A stretch of 64,000 nt of DNA from Microcystis aeruginosa NIES-4325 (GTDB lineage Bacteria; Cyanobacteriota; Cyanobacteriia; Cyanobacteriales; Microcystaceae), in assembly GCF_008974145.1 (NCBI RefSeq), contig NZ_BJKP01000006.1:62001-126000 (forward strand). The letters run 5' to 3'. A model generated the notes under the pieces. That model worked only from the letters and a program-made list of their open reading frames with translations. It was not told the origin of the DNA and did not search any database. Both the position numbers and the translations under genes were made by a program. Positions within the stretch are counted from its first letter, which is position 1. Every line of letters starts with the position of its first letter. Below are positions 49,099 to 58,853 of this stretch, piece after piece.

Positions 49099-49319
49099 TA
49101 GTTAACTAAAATGGTTTGACGTTCACGCTCGGCGGCATAACTCAAACAGGCTAAAATATCCGCCTTGGTTAAGTAAGGAAAATCTTCTAAAATTTCTTCA
49201 TAAGTCATTCCCGAAGCCAGATAGGAGAGAACATCATAAACAGTAATTCTCATTCCTCTAATGCAAGGTTTTCCGCTCCTTTTTCCCGGTTCTATGGTAA
49301 TAATATCTTTGTATGACAT
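49098..49319 (-). CDS. DUF433 antitoxin-like protein
   Basis: A 73-residue protein of the DUF433 family: SGKPCIRGMRITVYDVLSYLASGMTYEEILEDFPYLT is the winged-helix core. DUF433 proteins are the antitoxin half of a predicted VapBC-like pair with DUF5615. Here the toxin is a stub, so this antitoxin is orphaned. The frame is open upstream into the PEP-CTERM gene; the ATG at 49319 gives the normal length. Confidence 0.88.
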   Translation of the reverse strand: MSYKDIITIEPGKRSGKPCIRGMRITVYDVLSYLASGMTYEEILEDFPYLTKADILACLSYAAERERQTILVN

Positions 49320-49366
49320 AATGTTGATTAACTGGTGATCAAATCTAAAATTGATGATAGCATTTC

Positions 49367-49391
49367 GGGGCAACCCCTCTGTAGTTGCCCC
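49367..49391. terminator. Terminator-like hairpin after the PEP-CTERM gene
   Basis: GGGGCAAC (49367-49374) pairs with GTTGCCCC (49384-49391) across a 9-nt loop, lying 14 bp beyond the PEP-CTERM stop on the minus strand. No clear U-run. Confidence 0.5.
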
Positions 49392-49404
49392 TGCCAAGGA
49401 TAAT

Positions 49405-50097
49405 TTATCCCCGACGACGAAGGGAAGCGGCACCCAACGTACCAACAGCGATTAAACTCACTATACCACTAGGTTCGGGGGTTGATACAGCACCGCCACC
49501 AGTAGCAGTGATATCCCCATTAAGAGCCACAAACCCACCACCAGCAACATTAGCGGAGTTTTCACCAAAGAAGAAGATAGTGGAGGAGTCAGCATTCAGT
49601 CCATAGAGACGGAACTGCACCGGTCCGGTTTGGGGTGCTAAACTGCTTAGATCAAAGCTGTAGGTATTAAAGGCACCTGTTAAGCTAACTTGTGTCCCTA
49701 AATTATTGGTGAACCCATCAACACTAGAGCGCAAGACCAAATCTAGCCGCGTTTCATCATGCTGCGCATTGAGTTGTAAGTTAGTAAAATCGACTTGAAA
49801 ACCTGCACCGGGTTGTACGGCAAATTCCACGTATTGGTTGGTATCAACAGTGCTACCTGTATTCCAACTGTTGGTTCCACCACCCAACACGAAACTACTC
49901 TGATTACGCCGAAATATCCCGGCGGTGTTTAACCCAGTGCTAGTTATATTCGCACCTACAGTATTCGCCGCTCTGGGATAGGTTGCGGTACTGGCATTAA
50001 ATTGATTCCAACCAGCTACTATTGCCGCTTGAGCAGGAGTAACCCCGGCTAACCCCATCAGAGTCAAGGGGGTTAAAATTGTCAGTAATTTTTTCAT
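49405..50097 (-). CDS. PEP-CTERM sorting-domain protein
   Basis: A 230-residue exported protein. It has a signal peptide (MKKLLTILTPLTLMGLAGVTPAQA), a beta-rich lectin-like body (FQVDFTNLQLNAQHDETRLDLVLRS) and a C-terminal PEP-CTERM tripartite signal: STPEPSGIV, a hydrophobic helix and the basic RRRG end. Such proteins are processed by an exosortase and placed in the outer layers or extracellular matrix. No exosortase is nearby. Confidence 0.9.
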   Translation of the reverse strand: MKKLLTILTPLTLMGLAGVTPAQAAIVAGWNQFNASTATYPRAANTVGANITSTGLNTAGIFRRNQSSFVLGGGTNSWNTGSTVDTNQYVEFAVQPGAGFQVDFTNLQLNAQHDETRLDLVLRSSVDGFTNNLGTQVSLTGAFNTYSFDLSSLAPQTGPVQFRLYGLNADSSTIFFFGENSANVAGGGFVALNGDITATGGGAVSTPEPSGIVSLIAVGTLGAASLRRRG

Positions 50098-50569
50098 GGA
50101 TTTGATGGCAATAATAGGACGGAAATATGGTCATATTTAACGCTAGTTTTGCGCCAATATCATACAACAGAAGCTATCACAAGGGGGGGGGAAGTCAAGG
50201 GTTATTTAATCATAATTTTTTATTGATTTTTATATTTAAGATAGTTTTGGATTATATAAATATTTTTGACTGGTTGCAAGGTTATAGCTGGCAACGCAGA
50301 TAAGCGAGGTTCTACCTCTACTTAGTTTCTTTGACCGAAATGATCACCTTCGCTCCTAGGTTCCCCCGCAATAAATTGACCTGGTGCATCTCACATTTGC
50401 AGGAATACCGACAATCAGCAATTATACTAAATCCGTTGAGTATAGGCTACTTATAAAGGAGAGAACCTCATGCAAAAGGGGGAATAAATAATCAGTTTTT
50501 AATAACCAGATTTAGTATTAGCTTGTTGGCGAATTTTATCTTTAATATAGTCGGGAATAGGGCTAGGAT
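50098..50569. other. Intergenic region with mobile-element remnants
   Basis: From left: the upstream region of the PEP-CTERM gene, an AT-rich stretch, a segment of unknown origin (about 50279-50397), the 28-bp repeat shared with 16084, a 95-bp MITE-like unit, and a coding stub (50499-50573). No intact gene was found. Confidence 0.6.
50424..50518. mobile_element. MITE-like element with ATACTAAATC ends
   Basis: A 95-bp unit bounded by perfect 10-bp inverted repeats (ATACTAAATC at 50424-50433 and GATTTAGTAT at 50509-50518), with similarity continuing a few bases inward. It has no coding capacity. A further copy of one tip (GGATTTAGTATTA) lies at 55363-55375 by the deoC stop. The element cuts the coding stub at 50499-50573. 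Confidence 0.65.
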
Positions 50570-50573
50570 TCAT
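50499..50573 (-). pseudogene. HNH-endonuclease-like gene stub cut by the MITE
   Basis: The ATG at 50573 overlaps the TGA of the upstream gene (ATGA). The stub has 24 codons: MNPSPIPDYIKDKIRQQA resembles the start of a class of small cyanobacterial HNH endonucleases (usually followed by CGYC), but the reading frame then enters the MITE tip and ends after NTKSGY. The HNH identity rests on the first 18 residues only. Confidence 0.5.
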
Positions 50574-50956
50574 GCTTCTAAGGGTGAAATTAATCCTCTT
50601 TTAACCGCTTCATTTAATCCTTGTGCCTTCTTTAACAAGTTTATTTGATAAATTTGCATCAATGACCAAAGTTCCCTATTTTCAAAGGTTGATAAATCCC
50701 TCTCTTGTTGTTGATTGAGCAACTCGCTTAATCTTTGATCCTGTTCTGATGCCATTTGTAATTGAGTTAATTTGATAATTTCTTCATCTGATAATGAATT
50801 TAGGGATGAGATTTTTTCGCCTTGATAATTGGGACTAATAGAAAAAGTGATCGCTTCTACTAATATATCATTAAGATCACGGTTAATTGAATGGGCTAAG
50901 GATTGAGCTAGATTAAAAATCTCATCAGGTAAAGTTAAAGTAATTGAAATAGCCAT
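50570..50956 (-). CDS. Small antitoxin-like protein, unknown function
   Basis: A 128-residue protein starting MAISITLTLPDEIFNLAQSL, a beta strand then helix pattern like ribbon-helix-helix or CopG-type antitoxins, then a Gln/Glu-rich helical region with ISSLNSLSDEEIIKLTQLQM. Its stop overlaps the ATG of the HNH-like stub, so the original locus was probably a two-gene unit. A TATAAT-like sequence lies upstream at about 50985-50996. Confidence 0.6.
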   Translation of the reverse strand: MAISITLTLPDEIFNLAQSLAHSINRDLNDILVEAITFSISPNYQGEKISSLNSLSDEEIIKLTQLQMASEQDQRLSELLNQQQERDLSTFENRELWSLMQIYQINLLKKAQGLNEAVKRGLISPLEA

Positions 50957-51105
50957 AAACTTTTTTTATGCGGGTTTATAGAGATATTATAATTATAACT
51001 CAAATTTTTGTTACCCATAGGGATAAAATGGTTAAAAAGTAACAGGATAGCTCCTTTAAGCTTGTTTTATCAACCTCAGATTTCGAGGCAAGATTTACCG
51101 ATAAC

Positions 51106-51204
51106 TTAACTGACAGCAAACTCAGTTAAGTTACGAGTTTCCAGATCGTAAAAAGCTAAAACTATATCTTCTTTAGAAATACCCTCCCTTAATAATTCCG
51201 CAGG
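51106..51204 (-). pseudogene. xisI-like gene remnant, C-terminal 32 codons
   Basis: Reading from 51204 to the TAA at 51106 gives PAELLREGISKEDIVLAFYD and ends RNLTEFAVS. The GISKEDIVLAF and TEFAVS parts match the conserved C-terminus of XisI proteins (partners of the endonuclease-like XisH, named for excision of the Anabaena fdxN element). The rest of xisI is missing; upstream is a short foreign segment and then the ISL3 element. Confidence 0.65.
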
Positions 51205-51280
51205 GTAAGATCATCTCAATTAGGCTTGACAAAAGGCTTTCAGCACAGCCATCATATAGTTATTATCCATGACCGCCCGT

Positions 51281-52510
51281 GGCTCTTCTAGTTTTCGTGT
51301 GTTAATTTTTGTTATGAATTAAAGCAAGCAAACAGCTTAAGTAATTGGTAAATCCATAACTCATTCTTTTCATAAGCTTTATTTTGGTATTCATTCCCTC
51401 ATAATCCGTTGGTTGTATGATTTTCAAAGTAATTACAAATACCAGGCAAATGCTTCTGGATCATACTGGCACTACTTTGATATAATATCCCGCCTATTCT
51501 TATCCATTTTTCCAATTTTCTCTCAGCACCTCTGAACGTTCTACTACTTTGATAAATTTGTCTAATTTCTTCTTTCATTTCCCAGGCTATTCCCAAGCAT
51601 GGATGTTCTTTCAGTATAACTTCTAGTTGTTGTTTTTGCTCGTCCTTTAAGTCCTCTTTATTCTTCCATAATAAATGAGGTAATCCCTTTTCATGCACCC
51701 CCATTAACTTTCTCAATTTATTAAGCTCGTCATTGATGATAGTCATTACATGAAAACGGTCATAGATGATTTTAGCATTGGGAAATAATTCCTTGGTCAC
51801 TGCTGTAAATCCTGACCACATATCGACGCTCACTTCTTTCACCTTCTCCCGAACTGCGTCTGGCTGTGCTTTTAAGGCTTCCATTAATTCATCTTGCTTA
51901 TGTCCTTTAATCACATCTAGTAAAATTTTCTTGTCCAGATATACGACCGTTGTTATGAAATCTTTATGTCCTTTTAAGTTACTAAATTCATCTAAGCTTA
52001 TTCGTTCTGGTGCTTCCCACTCTTCCTTTTCTAGTTCTTTAGCAAAGTGATTAAATATTAACTCAACTTCTTCCCATCCCAACCCTTCTTCTCGACTTAT
52101 TTCTTCGATACTACAATTTTTTACTCTCTCATAAATCATCGATTCATAGCGAATTGTACTATGCTGTCTTAATCTCATAAAACTCAGTCTTTCGCTCATA
52201 TACTTTTGGCACTTTTGACAATGAAACTGGCGGCGTGGTACTTCTAAATATACCAGATTGCCTAATATTGACAAATCTCTGACTAGATTATACTATGTCT
52301 GATTGATTCTGTCCAAGGTTTGATGGCAATTCGGATATTCAATTGTTTCATTTAAAAGAGCGAGCTTTAGGAAAATTGTCTGAGCAATTTTTTGATAATT
52401 GACCACTGTTACATTTGGTAAATCGAGGAGTTGATCAAAATTTATCCACATAACCCACCTGCTGTCCTGTATTATTATTATACCATCCTCACACAGAACC
52501 TAGAAGAGCC
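51281..52510. mobile_element. Decayed ISL3-family insertion sequence
   Basis: A 1230-bp element with imperfect 21-bp terminal inverted repeats: GGCTCTTCTAGTTTTCGTGTG at 51281-51301 and the complement of GGCTCTTCTAGGTTCTGTGTG at 52490-52510 (18 of 21 match). It carries one transposase gene on the minus strand that is broken. The 8-bp flanks (CCGCCCGT and CTTTTTTG) are not direct repeats, so this copy is either old or has undergone a flanking deletion. Confidence 0.88.
51302..52451 (-). pseudogene. ISL3-family transposase, broken in two places
   Basis: The original start is probably the ATG at 52451 (MWINFDQLLDLPNVTVVNYQ). Codon 53 is TAG (52293-52295); the same frame then continues in full ISL3 similarity (ILGNLVYLEVPRRQFHCQKC, then the DDE region LDEFSNLKGHKDF, VSVDMWSGFTAV, IIYDRFHV) to TGA at 51399. 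Past it, a shifted frame keeps the family's C-terminus (EGMNTKIKLMKRMSYGFTNY) to 51302, so a two-base deletion occurred there. A zinc-finger Cys is also replaced by Tyr (EYPNCHQ). The transposase is not functional. Confidence 0.85.
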
Positions 52511-52559
52511 CTTTTTTGGATATAAACTTGATTCTAGAAAAACTATTGGTAATCAGAAA

Positions 52560-53717
52560 ATGCTGACTTCATCGCCTCCCAATCTCTCGCAACTTGCCCT
52601 TTTATTTCTCAAAATCGGCATTATCGGTTTTGGTGGTCCGGCTGCCCATATCGCTTTAATGGAGGAAGAAGTGGTTAAGCGTCGCCGTTGGATGACTAAG
52701 GAACGATTTCTCGATTTGGTGGGGGCCACTAATCTGATTCCCGGTCCTAATTCCACGGAAATGGCCATTCATATCGGTTATATTTTTGGTGGTTTAGCGG
52801 GTTTAATAATCACGGGGGTTTGTTTTATTACTCCTGCGGTGTTAATTACGGGTTTTCTAGCTTGGATTTATACTACCTACGGGACTTTACCGGATGTGGC
52901 TCCGATTTTTGCTGGGATTAAACCAGTAGTAATTGCGGTGATTTTTCAGGCACTCTGGCGCTTAGGCAAAAAGGCACTAAAAACCCGTCAATTACTGTTC
53001 ATCGGATTGGGGGTTATCGGATTATTAATTTTAGGTTTAAATGAAATTATCGCTTTACTGTTAGGCGGAATTATCGGAATGTTTATCCTAAAAAAATTCG
53101 CAACTTTCCCCCTGATTGTGGCAGGAATAGGCGGTGCGACGGCGGTTGCTACTCCTAGCAACATCCCACCGACATTAACAGGATTAGGGCTATTTTTCCT
53201 CAAGGTGGGTAGTGTTTTATTTGGTAGTGGTTATGTGTTAGTTGCCTTTTTAGAAGCGGATTTAGTGCAGGGGAGAGGATGGTTAACCCGACAACAATTA
53301 TTAGATGCTATTGCTATCGGTCAATTTACCCCCGGTCCAGTGTTATCTACAGCCACTTTTATCGGTTATCAAATATTAGGAGTATCGGGGGCAATTGTGG
53401 CGACTCTAGCAATTTTCTTTCCTTCTTTTATCTTTGTTTTATTACTTAATCCTCTTATTCCTACTCTGAGACAATCCGCTTGGGCGGGTGCTTTTTTAGA
53501 CGCAATTAATGCTAGTGCTGTGGCTTTAATGGTAGCAGTAATTTTTAATTTAGCTCTAGCTACTTGGTTACAACCCTACGGGAATTTACCTTTTAATTTA
53601 TTGGCTATCATTCTATCTCTTGTCTCTGGTATTCTTTTACTACGTTTTCAGGTTAATTCTACTTGGTTAATTATTGCTGGTGCGCTCATTGGTTTACTAT
53701 TGAAACAATTAGGTTAG
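52560..53717 (+). CDS. chrA: Chromate transporter ChrA
   Basis: CHR-family chromate efflux protein, 385 residues with two homologous halves: LKIGIIGFGGPAAHIALMEEE and FLKVGSVLFGSGYVLVAFLEAD, each followed by the family motif (GPNSTEMAIHIGY and GPVLSTATFIGY). The reading frame opens earlier within the IS, but the ATG at 52560 begins the family-length protein; the IS end is only 49 bp upstream. Confidence 0.93.
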   Translation: MLTSSPPNLSQLALLFLKIGIIGFGGPAAHIALMEEEVVKRRRWMTKERFLDLVGATNLIPGPNSTEMAIHIGYIFGGLAGLIITGVCFITPAVLITGFLAWIYTTYGTLPDVAPIFAGIKPVVIAVIFQALWRLGKKALKTRQLLFIGLGVIGLLILGLNEIIALLLGGIIGMFILKKFATFPLIVAGIGGATAVATPSNIPPTLTGLGLFFLKVGSVLFGSGYVLVAFLEADLVQGRGWLTRQQLLDAIAIGQFTPGPVLSTATFIGYQILGVSGAIVATLAIFFPSFIFVLLLNPLIPTLRQSAWAGAFLDAINASAVALMVAVIFNLALATWLQPYGNLPFNLLAIILSLVSGILLLRFQVNSTWLIIAGALIGLLLKQLG

Positions 53718-53737
53718 GGGGAAATACTGCCCCTAAC
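53713..53737. terminator. Hairpin shared by convergent chrA and hisG
   Basis: GTTAGGGG (53713-53720) pairs with CCCCTAAC (53730-53737), overlapping the chrA stop. A run TATATTTTCCTT follows, making a reasonable terminator for chrA. Confidence 0.6.
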
Positions 53738-53752
53738 TAACCTATATTTTCC

Positions 53753-54403
53753 TTAAACTTTTGCCATTGATGTAGTTGCTTCTCTGAGCTTTTCTACCCA
53801 GTTATAAATCTGATTACGATTTAGTCTATAGCTGAGGGGATGAGCGATTAATCGAGCGCTACTAGCAAATAATTCGTCAATTTCTACTAAACCATTTTCC
53901 CGTAAAGTTCGACCGGTGGAAACTAGGTCAACTATCGCTTCTGACATCCCCGTAATCGGGCCCAATTCTACGGAACCATAGAGAGGTATAATCTCGACGG
54001 GAATATCTAAACGACGAAAATAATCCTTAGCACAATTGACAAATTTTGAGGCAACTTTACCGTGATGGGGAATATCTAAAGGACTTTGATAGGGACTATC
54101 AGCAGGGACAGCTACCGACATCCGACAATAACCAAATTTTAGGTCAATTAAATTAGCCACATCGGGAGATTTTTCCAATAAAATATCATACCCGGCGATG
54201 CCTAATTGTGCCTGACCGTATTCTACATAAACTGGTACATCTGTGGCTCTTACTAATAATGCTTTCGCTTGGTTAGTGGGGTCGGTAATCTGTAATTGGC
54301 GATTTTTTGAGTCAAGAAAAGCACTAAAATCTAAGCCAATCTTTTGAAATATTTGGATACTTTCGTTTAGTAAAGCACCCTTCGGTAAGGCAATTGTTAG
54401 CAT
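53753..54403 (-). CDS. hisG: ATP phosphoribosyltransferase, short form
   Basis: First enzyme of histidine synthesis. At 216 residues it is the short HisG form without the regulatory C-terminal domain, which needs HisZ; hisZ is not in this window. Motifs: [37 protein letters not shown] (phosphate and PRPP region). Confidence 0.95.
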   Translation of the reverse strand: MLTIALPKGALLNESIQIFQKIGLDFSAFLDSKNRQLQITDPTNQAKALLVRATDVPVYVEYGQAQLGIAGYDILLEKSPDVANLIDLKFGYCRMSVAVPADSPYQSPLDIPHHGKVASKFVNCAKDYFRRLDIPVEIIPLYGSVELGPITGMSEAIVDLVSTGRTLRENGLVEIDELFASSARLIAHPLSYRLNRNQIYNWVEKLREATTSMAKV

Positions 54404-54456
54404 AGAGGGAATTATGAATTGGGGTGTGGGGTTTTTCAGTGAACAGTAATCAGTAA

Positions 54457-55209
54457 TCAGTGAACTGAAAATTCGCCTCTGATAACTGAGATGGCAGTAA
54501 GTTCTCTAATGACCACATCAGCTAATTGTAAATCTTGATGGTTTTCTGGTTGCCAACTAATTGCGATCGCAGCTGCTGATTTTGCCTGTTTAGCCATTTC
54601 CCAATCGGCCCTAGTATCCCCTATCATCAGGGTTTTGTCCACGGCAGTCCCCAAAGCTTGACAGGTTTCTTGCAATAATAAGGGATCCGGTTTACTTAAA
54701 CCTCGATCGCAGCCTCGAGCAATTTTAACATAATTTAATAGGTGATTTTCCTTGACAAATTGCTCAACTCGTGCTGTGGTATCGGAGGAAAGAATCGCCA
54801 ATTGTAACCCGGCCGCGTGCAGATAACGAATTACTTCTAAACATTGGGGATAGAGGGGATTTAAGCGGGGGGGAACCTTTTCATCGGCCGCTTGAAAGGC
54901 CGCTTTTGCGATCGCCATAGCCGTTAACCAATCCCGGCCGGTGGAAGCAATACAACCGGCAGCGACGATATGATTATCTCTGCGGCTGCCCACTGCCATT
55001 AAACCAGCAGGATTGAGACTATTTGCCCCAATACCGAAAGTTTTAGTTAATAAAGACTCTAAACCAGGGATTTGCGATTCAATGGCTTGTATCCGGGCTA
55101 TAGCTCGATCGTACCAGAAAGCTCGCGAATCCTCTAACGTACCGTCCTTATCAAAAACAATCCCTTGAATATCTCTAAATTCTCGATTACCACAGCGAAT
55201 TATCGGCAA
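54457..55209 (-). CDS. HAD-superfamily hydrolase
   Basis: A 250-residue phosphatase-like protein: motif [11 protein letters not shown] (nucleophile Asp), motif [11 protein letters not shown], motif III Lys in RGLSKPDPL and motif [12 protein letters not shown]. Substrate unknown. The start is TTG at 55209 with a strong AGGGGG seven bases upstream and no ATG in the right place. The last codons (FSVH and stop) are written by repeat-type sequence (CAGTTCACTGATTACTG). Confidence 0.85.
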   Translation of the reverse strand: MPIIRCGNREFRDIQGIVFDKDGTLEDSRAFWYDRAIARIQAIESQIPGLESLLTKTFGIGANSLNPAGLMAVGSRRDNHIVAAGCIASTGRDWLTAMAIAKAAFQAADEKVPPRLNPLYPQCLEVIRYLHAAGLQLAILSSDTTARVEQFVKENHLLNYVKIARGCDRGLSKPDPLLLQETCQALGTAVDKTLMIGDTRADWEMAKQAKSAAAIAISWQPENHQDLQLADVVIRELTAISVIRGEFSVH

Positions 55210-55312
55210 ATAAACCCCCTTATTTTTATCGAATGTCAGTCATCATTTTAGCTCTCAGGAGACAGGATTAAGGAGACAGCAGACAGGAGATTATTTTTTA
55301 TGTATTCTCCCC

Positions 55313-55340
55313 ACACCCCACACCCTACACCCTACACCCC
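55313..55340. repeat. Heptamer tandem repeat ACACCCY, 4 copies
   Basis: ACACCCC, ACACCCT, ACACCCT, ACACCCC, again a strict 7-bp period, between the HAD and deoC genes. A GGAGACAG-type repeat sits just before it, related to the ruvX tail unit. Confidence 0.85.
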
Positions 55341-55372
55341 ACTTTCCTATACCTTTTCAACAGGATTTAGTA

Positions 55373-56050
55373 TTATTCCTCAAAAGCAGCTTTTTGCTGA
55401 CGGACTAAATCGACACCGCGGGAAGTTCCCAGACGGGTGGCCCCGGCCTGGATAAGAGCGAGCGCTTGTTCTAGGGTGCGAATTCCGCCGGATGCTTTAA
55501 TTCCTACCCGGCCTTTGCTAATTTCCTTGAGAAACTTGACATCGCTAACCGTTGCACCTCCAAACCAGCCGGTACTGGTTTTTAGATAACTCACTCCTGC
55601 ATCCATGCAAATCTCCGCCGCTAAACGTTTCTCGGTGTCCGTCAGTTGTGAGGTTTCCAGAATCGCTTTTACCGTCTGGCCGGTTTCCTGACAAATACTA
55701 GCAATTTCTTGGAATAATTGCTCAGATTTCCCATCTTTTAGCCAACCGAGATTAATAACCACATCTAACTCCTTAGCACCATTATCTACGGCTTCTAAAG
55801 CCTCATAACGTTTAACTGCGGAGGTAGTGGCCCCTGCGGGAAAACCAATCACGGTAGAAACTAAAGTTTTTTTGCCGTGGAGTAACTGCACAGCTTGCTT
55901 AACGGCAGCGGGATAAACGCAGACGGTGGGAAAACGATATTGATCAGCCTGTTGACAGTAAGCCTCTAATTGTTCACTGGTGGCGGTGGGGATGAGGAGA
56001 GAATGGTCGATATATTGTGCTAAATCTAGATCAGAATTGGTGATAGCCAT
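55373..56050 (-). CDS. deoC: Deoxyribose-phosphate aldolase
   Basis: Cleaves 2-deoxyribose 5-phosphate to glyceraldehyde 3-phosphate and acetaldehyde. The 225-residue product has [11 protein letters not shown] at the N-terminus, [12 protein letters not shown], the Schiff-base Lys in [11 protein letters not shown] and YLKTSTGW. The stop codon coincides with the MITE tip sequence GGATTTAGTATTA read in reverse. Confidence 0.95.
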   Translation of the reverse strand: MAITNSDLDLAQYIDHSLLIPTATSEQLEAYCQQADQYRFPTVCVYPAAVKQAVQLLHGKKTLVSTVIGFPAGATTSAVKRYEALEAVDNGAKELDVVINLGWLKDGKSEQLFQEIASICQETGQTVKAILETSQLTDTEKRLAAEICMDAGVSYLKTSTGWFGGATVSDVKFLKEISKGRVGIKASGGIRTLEQALALIQAGATRLGTSRGVDLVRQQKAAFEE

Positions 56051-56209
56051 TATCTACGCCTCAATATAGTCAATCGATCGCTATTTTCTCATTTTATGGA
56101 AGTCACACAGCAAAGTCATGTCTCGTTAACCTAGAAATTCCGAGACTAGCAAAAATCCAGTAACCTAGGAAGAAACCGTCACAAGTGAAGACTAGGAGAC
56201 AATAGACCT

Positions 56210-58819
56210 ATGTTAGAAGCGTATCATCAGCACGTTGCCGACCGAGCGAAATTAGGTATCCCTCCCCTTCCCCTCAATGCCCAACAAACGGCGGAATTAT
56301 GCGAAATGCTCAAAAATCCGCCCGAAGAACTCAAGGGAGAATTGCTGACCCTGCTGCGTGACCGTGTTCCCCCCGGAGTTGATGAAGCAGCCTACGTTAA
56401 AGCGGGATTTTTAACAGGAATTGCTAAAGGTGAAATAAAATCTAACGTTATCTCCCCCCAGGGTGCGGTTAGCTTACTGGGAACCATGGTCGGTGGTTAT
56501 AACGTTCATTCTCTGATTGAACTGCTAAAATCCAGAGATATTAATATCGCCGCCGCTGCTGCCAGTGCTTTAAGTAAAACCCTGCTGGTATTCGACGCAT
56601 TTAACGAGGTTTTGGAATTATCCGACACCAATCCCTATGCTAAACAGGTTATCGATGCTTGGGCCAATGGCGCTTGGTTTATCGCTAAACCGAAACTCGC
56701 TAAAGAAATTACCGTCACCGTCTTCAAAGTCCCGGGAGAAACCAATACAGATGACCTATCCCCCGCTCCCCATGCCACCACCCGGCCCGATATTCCCCTC
56801 CATGCCTTGGTAATGTTAGAAACCCGTCAACCCGGGTCCCTAGAAACCATTGCCGAATTGAAAAAATTAGGTCATCCGGTCGCCTATGTGGGGGATGTGG
56901 TCGGGACTGGTTCCAGCCGAAAATCGGCAATTAACTCGGTTCTCTGGCATATTGGCGATGATATTCCCTTTGTGCCTAATAAACGTGCTGGTGGCTATAT
57001 TTTAGGCAGTAAAATCGCCCCTATCTTCTTTAATACTGCTGAGGATTCCGGCGCTTTACCGATTGAATGCGATGTTAGCCAAATGAACACGGGAGATGTG
57101 ATTAAAATCTATCCCTACGAAGGCAAAATCACCAACGAAGCGGGCGCAACTATTAGCACTTTTGGCCTCAAACCTGAGACAATTCTGGATGAAGTGCGGG
57201 CCGGCGGTCGTATTCCCCTATTAATCGGTCGCAGTCTCACCGATAAAACCCGTCACGCCTTGGGACTTGAGGCTAGTACCCTATTTACCCGTCCCACTAT
57301 GCCTAATGACACGGGTAAAGGTTACACCCTAGCGCAAAAAATGGTCGGCAAAGCTTGCGGTTTACCCGGGGTGCGGCCGGGTACTTCCTGTGACCCAATT
57401 ATGACCACGGTAGGGTCTCAGGATACCACTGGCCCGATGACCAGAGACGAGTTAAAAGAGTTAGCCTGTTTAGGTTTTAGCGCTGATTTAGTCATGCAGA
57501 GTTTCTGTCACACGGCAGCCTATCCCAAACCAGTTGATATTCAAACTCATCACCAATTACCGGACTTTTTCTCTACCCGGGGTGGGGTGGCTTTACGTCC
57601 GGGAGATGGCATTATTCACTCCTGGTTAAATCGGATGTTATTACCGGATACGGTGGGGACTGGAGGCGATTCTCATACTCGTTTTCCCCTGGGAATTTCC
57701 TTTCCTGCGGGGTCGGGTTTAGTGGCATTTGCCGCCGCTTTGGGAGTAATGCCTTTGGATATGCCAGAATCGGTTTTAGTGCGTTTTACGGGGGAATTAC
57801 AACCCGGTGTAACTCTGCGCGATATTGTTAATGCTATTCCCTACGTTGCCATCCAAGAAGGCAAATTAACCGTGGAAAAACAGAATAAAAAAAATGTTTT
57901 TAACGGTCGCATTATGGAGATGGAAGGGCTGCCGGATTTGAAATTAGAACAGGCTTTTGAGTTAACCGATGCCACGGCGGAACGTTCCTGCGCCGGTTGT
58001 ACGATTAAGTTAAGTACCGAGACAGTGGCGGAATATTTACGCTCTAATGTGGCCCTGTTAAAGAATATGGCAGCCCGGGGTTATAGTGATGCCAAAACTA
58101 TCCTGCGTCGGGTAGCAAAAATGGAACAATGGTTAGCTAATCCTGTCCTGATGGAGGCGGATAAGGATGCCGAATATGCGGATATTATCACCGTCAACTT
58201 AAACGAGATTAAAGAACCAATTGTCGCCGCACCCAATGACCCCGATAATATCAAGTTAATGTCGGAATGCGCCGGGGATACAATTGATGAGGTGTTCATC
58301 GGTTCTTGTATGACTAATATCGGTCATTATCGCGCTGCTGCTAAGATATTAGAAGGGGCAGGAGTTGCTAAGGCTAAACTGTGGATTTGTCCCCCCACCC
58401 GCATGGATGAAAAACAATTGCGCGATGAGGGAATGTACGGCATTTTTGCCGCTTCTGGGGCCCGTACCGAGATGCCTGGATGTTCCCTTTGTATGGGTAA
58501 TCAAGCGCGGGTTGAAGACAGAGCGACGGTATTTTCTACCTCGACTCGTAACTTCAATAATCGCATGGGAAAAGATGCGCGAGTCTATCTCGGTTCCGCC
58601 GAATTAGCGGCGGTTTGTGCGCTACTGGGACGCATTCCCACCCTTGAGGAATACCTCGCAATTGTCATCGAGAAAATTAATCCTTTTGCCAGGGATTTAT
58701 ACCGCTATTTGAACTTTAATGAAATCGCTGGTTTTGAGGATGAAGGCCGGGTAATTCCCTTAGAAGATTTGCCTAAGATTGAGGATATCTTAGGGATTCC
58801 TTCTGGTGTTTTGAGTTAG
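56210..58819 (+). CDS. acnB: Aconitate hydratase B
   Basis: TCA-cycle enzyme with a 4Fe-4S cluster. The 869-residue product has the AcnB N-terminal HEAT-like domain ([20 protein letters not shown]), then the swivel domain ([21 protein letters not shown]), the three Fe-S cysteines in CAGCTIK and [10 protein letters not shown] and [13 protein letters not shown]. Length and domain order match AcnB rather than AcnA. A terminator hairpin follows. Confidence 0.97.
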   Translation: MLEAYHQHVADRAKLGIPPLPLNAQQTAELCEMLKNPPEELKGELLTLLRDRVPPGVDEAAYVKAGFLTGIAKGEIKSNVISPQGAVSLLGTMVGGYNVHSLIELLKSRDINIAAAAASALSKTLLVFDAFNEVLELSDTNPYAKQVIDAWANGAWFIAKPKLAKEITVTVFKVPGETNTDDLSPAPHATTRPDIPLHALVMLETRQPGSLETIAELKKLGHPVAYVGDVVGTGSSRKSAINSVLWHIGDDIPFVPNKRAGGYILGSKIAPIFFNTAEDSGALPIECDVSQMNTGDVIKIYPYEGKITNEAGATISTFGLKPETILDEVRAGGRIPLLIGRSLTDKTRHALGLEASTLFTRPTMPNDTGKGYTLAQKMVGKACGLPGVRPGTSCDPIMTTVGSQDTTGPMTRDELKELACLGFSADLVMQSFCHTAAYPKPVDIQTHHQLPDFFSTRGGVALRPGDGIIHSWLNRMLLPDTVGTGGDSHTRFPLGISFPAGSGLVAFAAALGVMPLDMPESVLVRFTGELQPGVTLRDIVNAIPYVAIQEGKLTVEKQNKKNVFNGRIMEMEGLPDLKLEQAFELTDATAERSCAGCTIKLSTETVAEYLRSNVALLKNMAARGYSDAKTILRRVAKMEQWLANPVLMEADKDAEYADIITVNLNEIKEPIVAAPNDPDNIKLMSECAGDTIDEVFIGSCMTNIGHYRAAAKILEGAGVAKAKLWICPPTRMDEKQLRDEGMYGIFAASGARTEMPGCSLCMGNQARVEDRATVFSTSTRNFNNRMGKDARVYLGSAELAAVCALLGRIPTLEEYLAIVIEKINPFARDLYRYLNFNEIAGFEDEGRVIPLEDLPKIEDILGIPSGVLS

Positions 58820-58831
58820 TATGAAGTTTAG

Positions 58832-58853
58832 GGTGAGCTATGAAAAGCTCACC
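58832..58853 (+). terminator. Terminator after acnB
   Basis: GGTGAGCT (58832-58839), loop ATGAAA, AGCTCACC (58846-58853), 12 bp after the acnB stop, followed by TTATTGACGATTTTT. Confidence 0.7.

Noticed and set aside
51205-51280. VLKAFCQA-ending frame as part of xisI
   Set aside because: It is in a different frame, ends in its own stop and does not resemble XisI or XisH; origin unknown.
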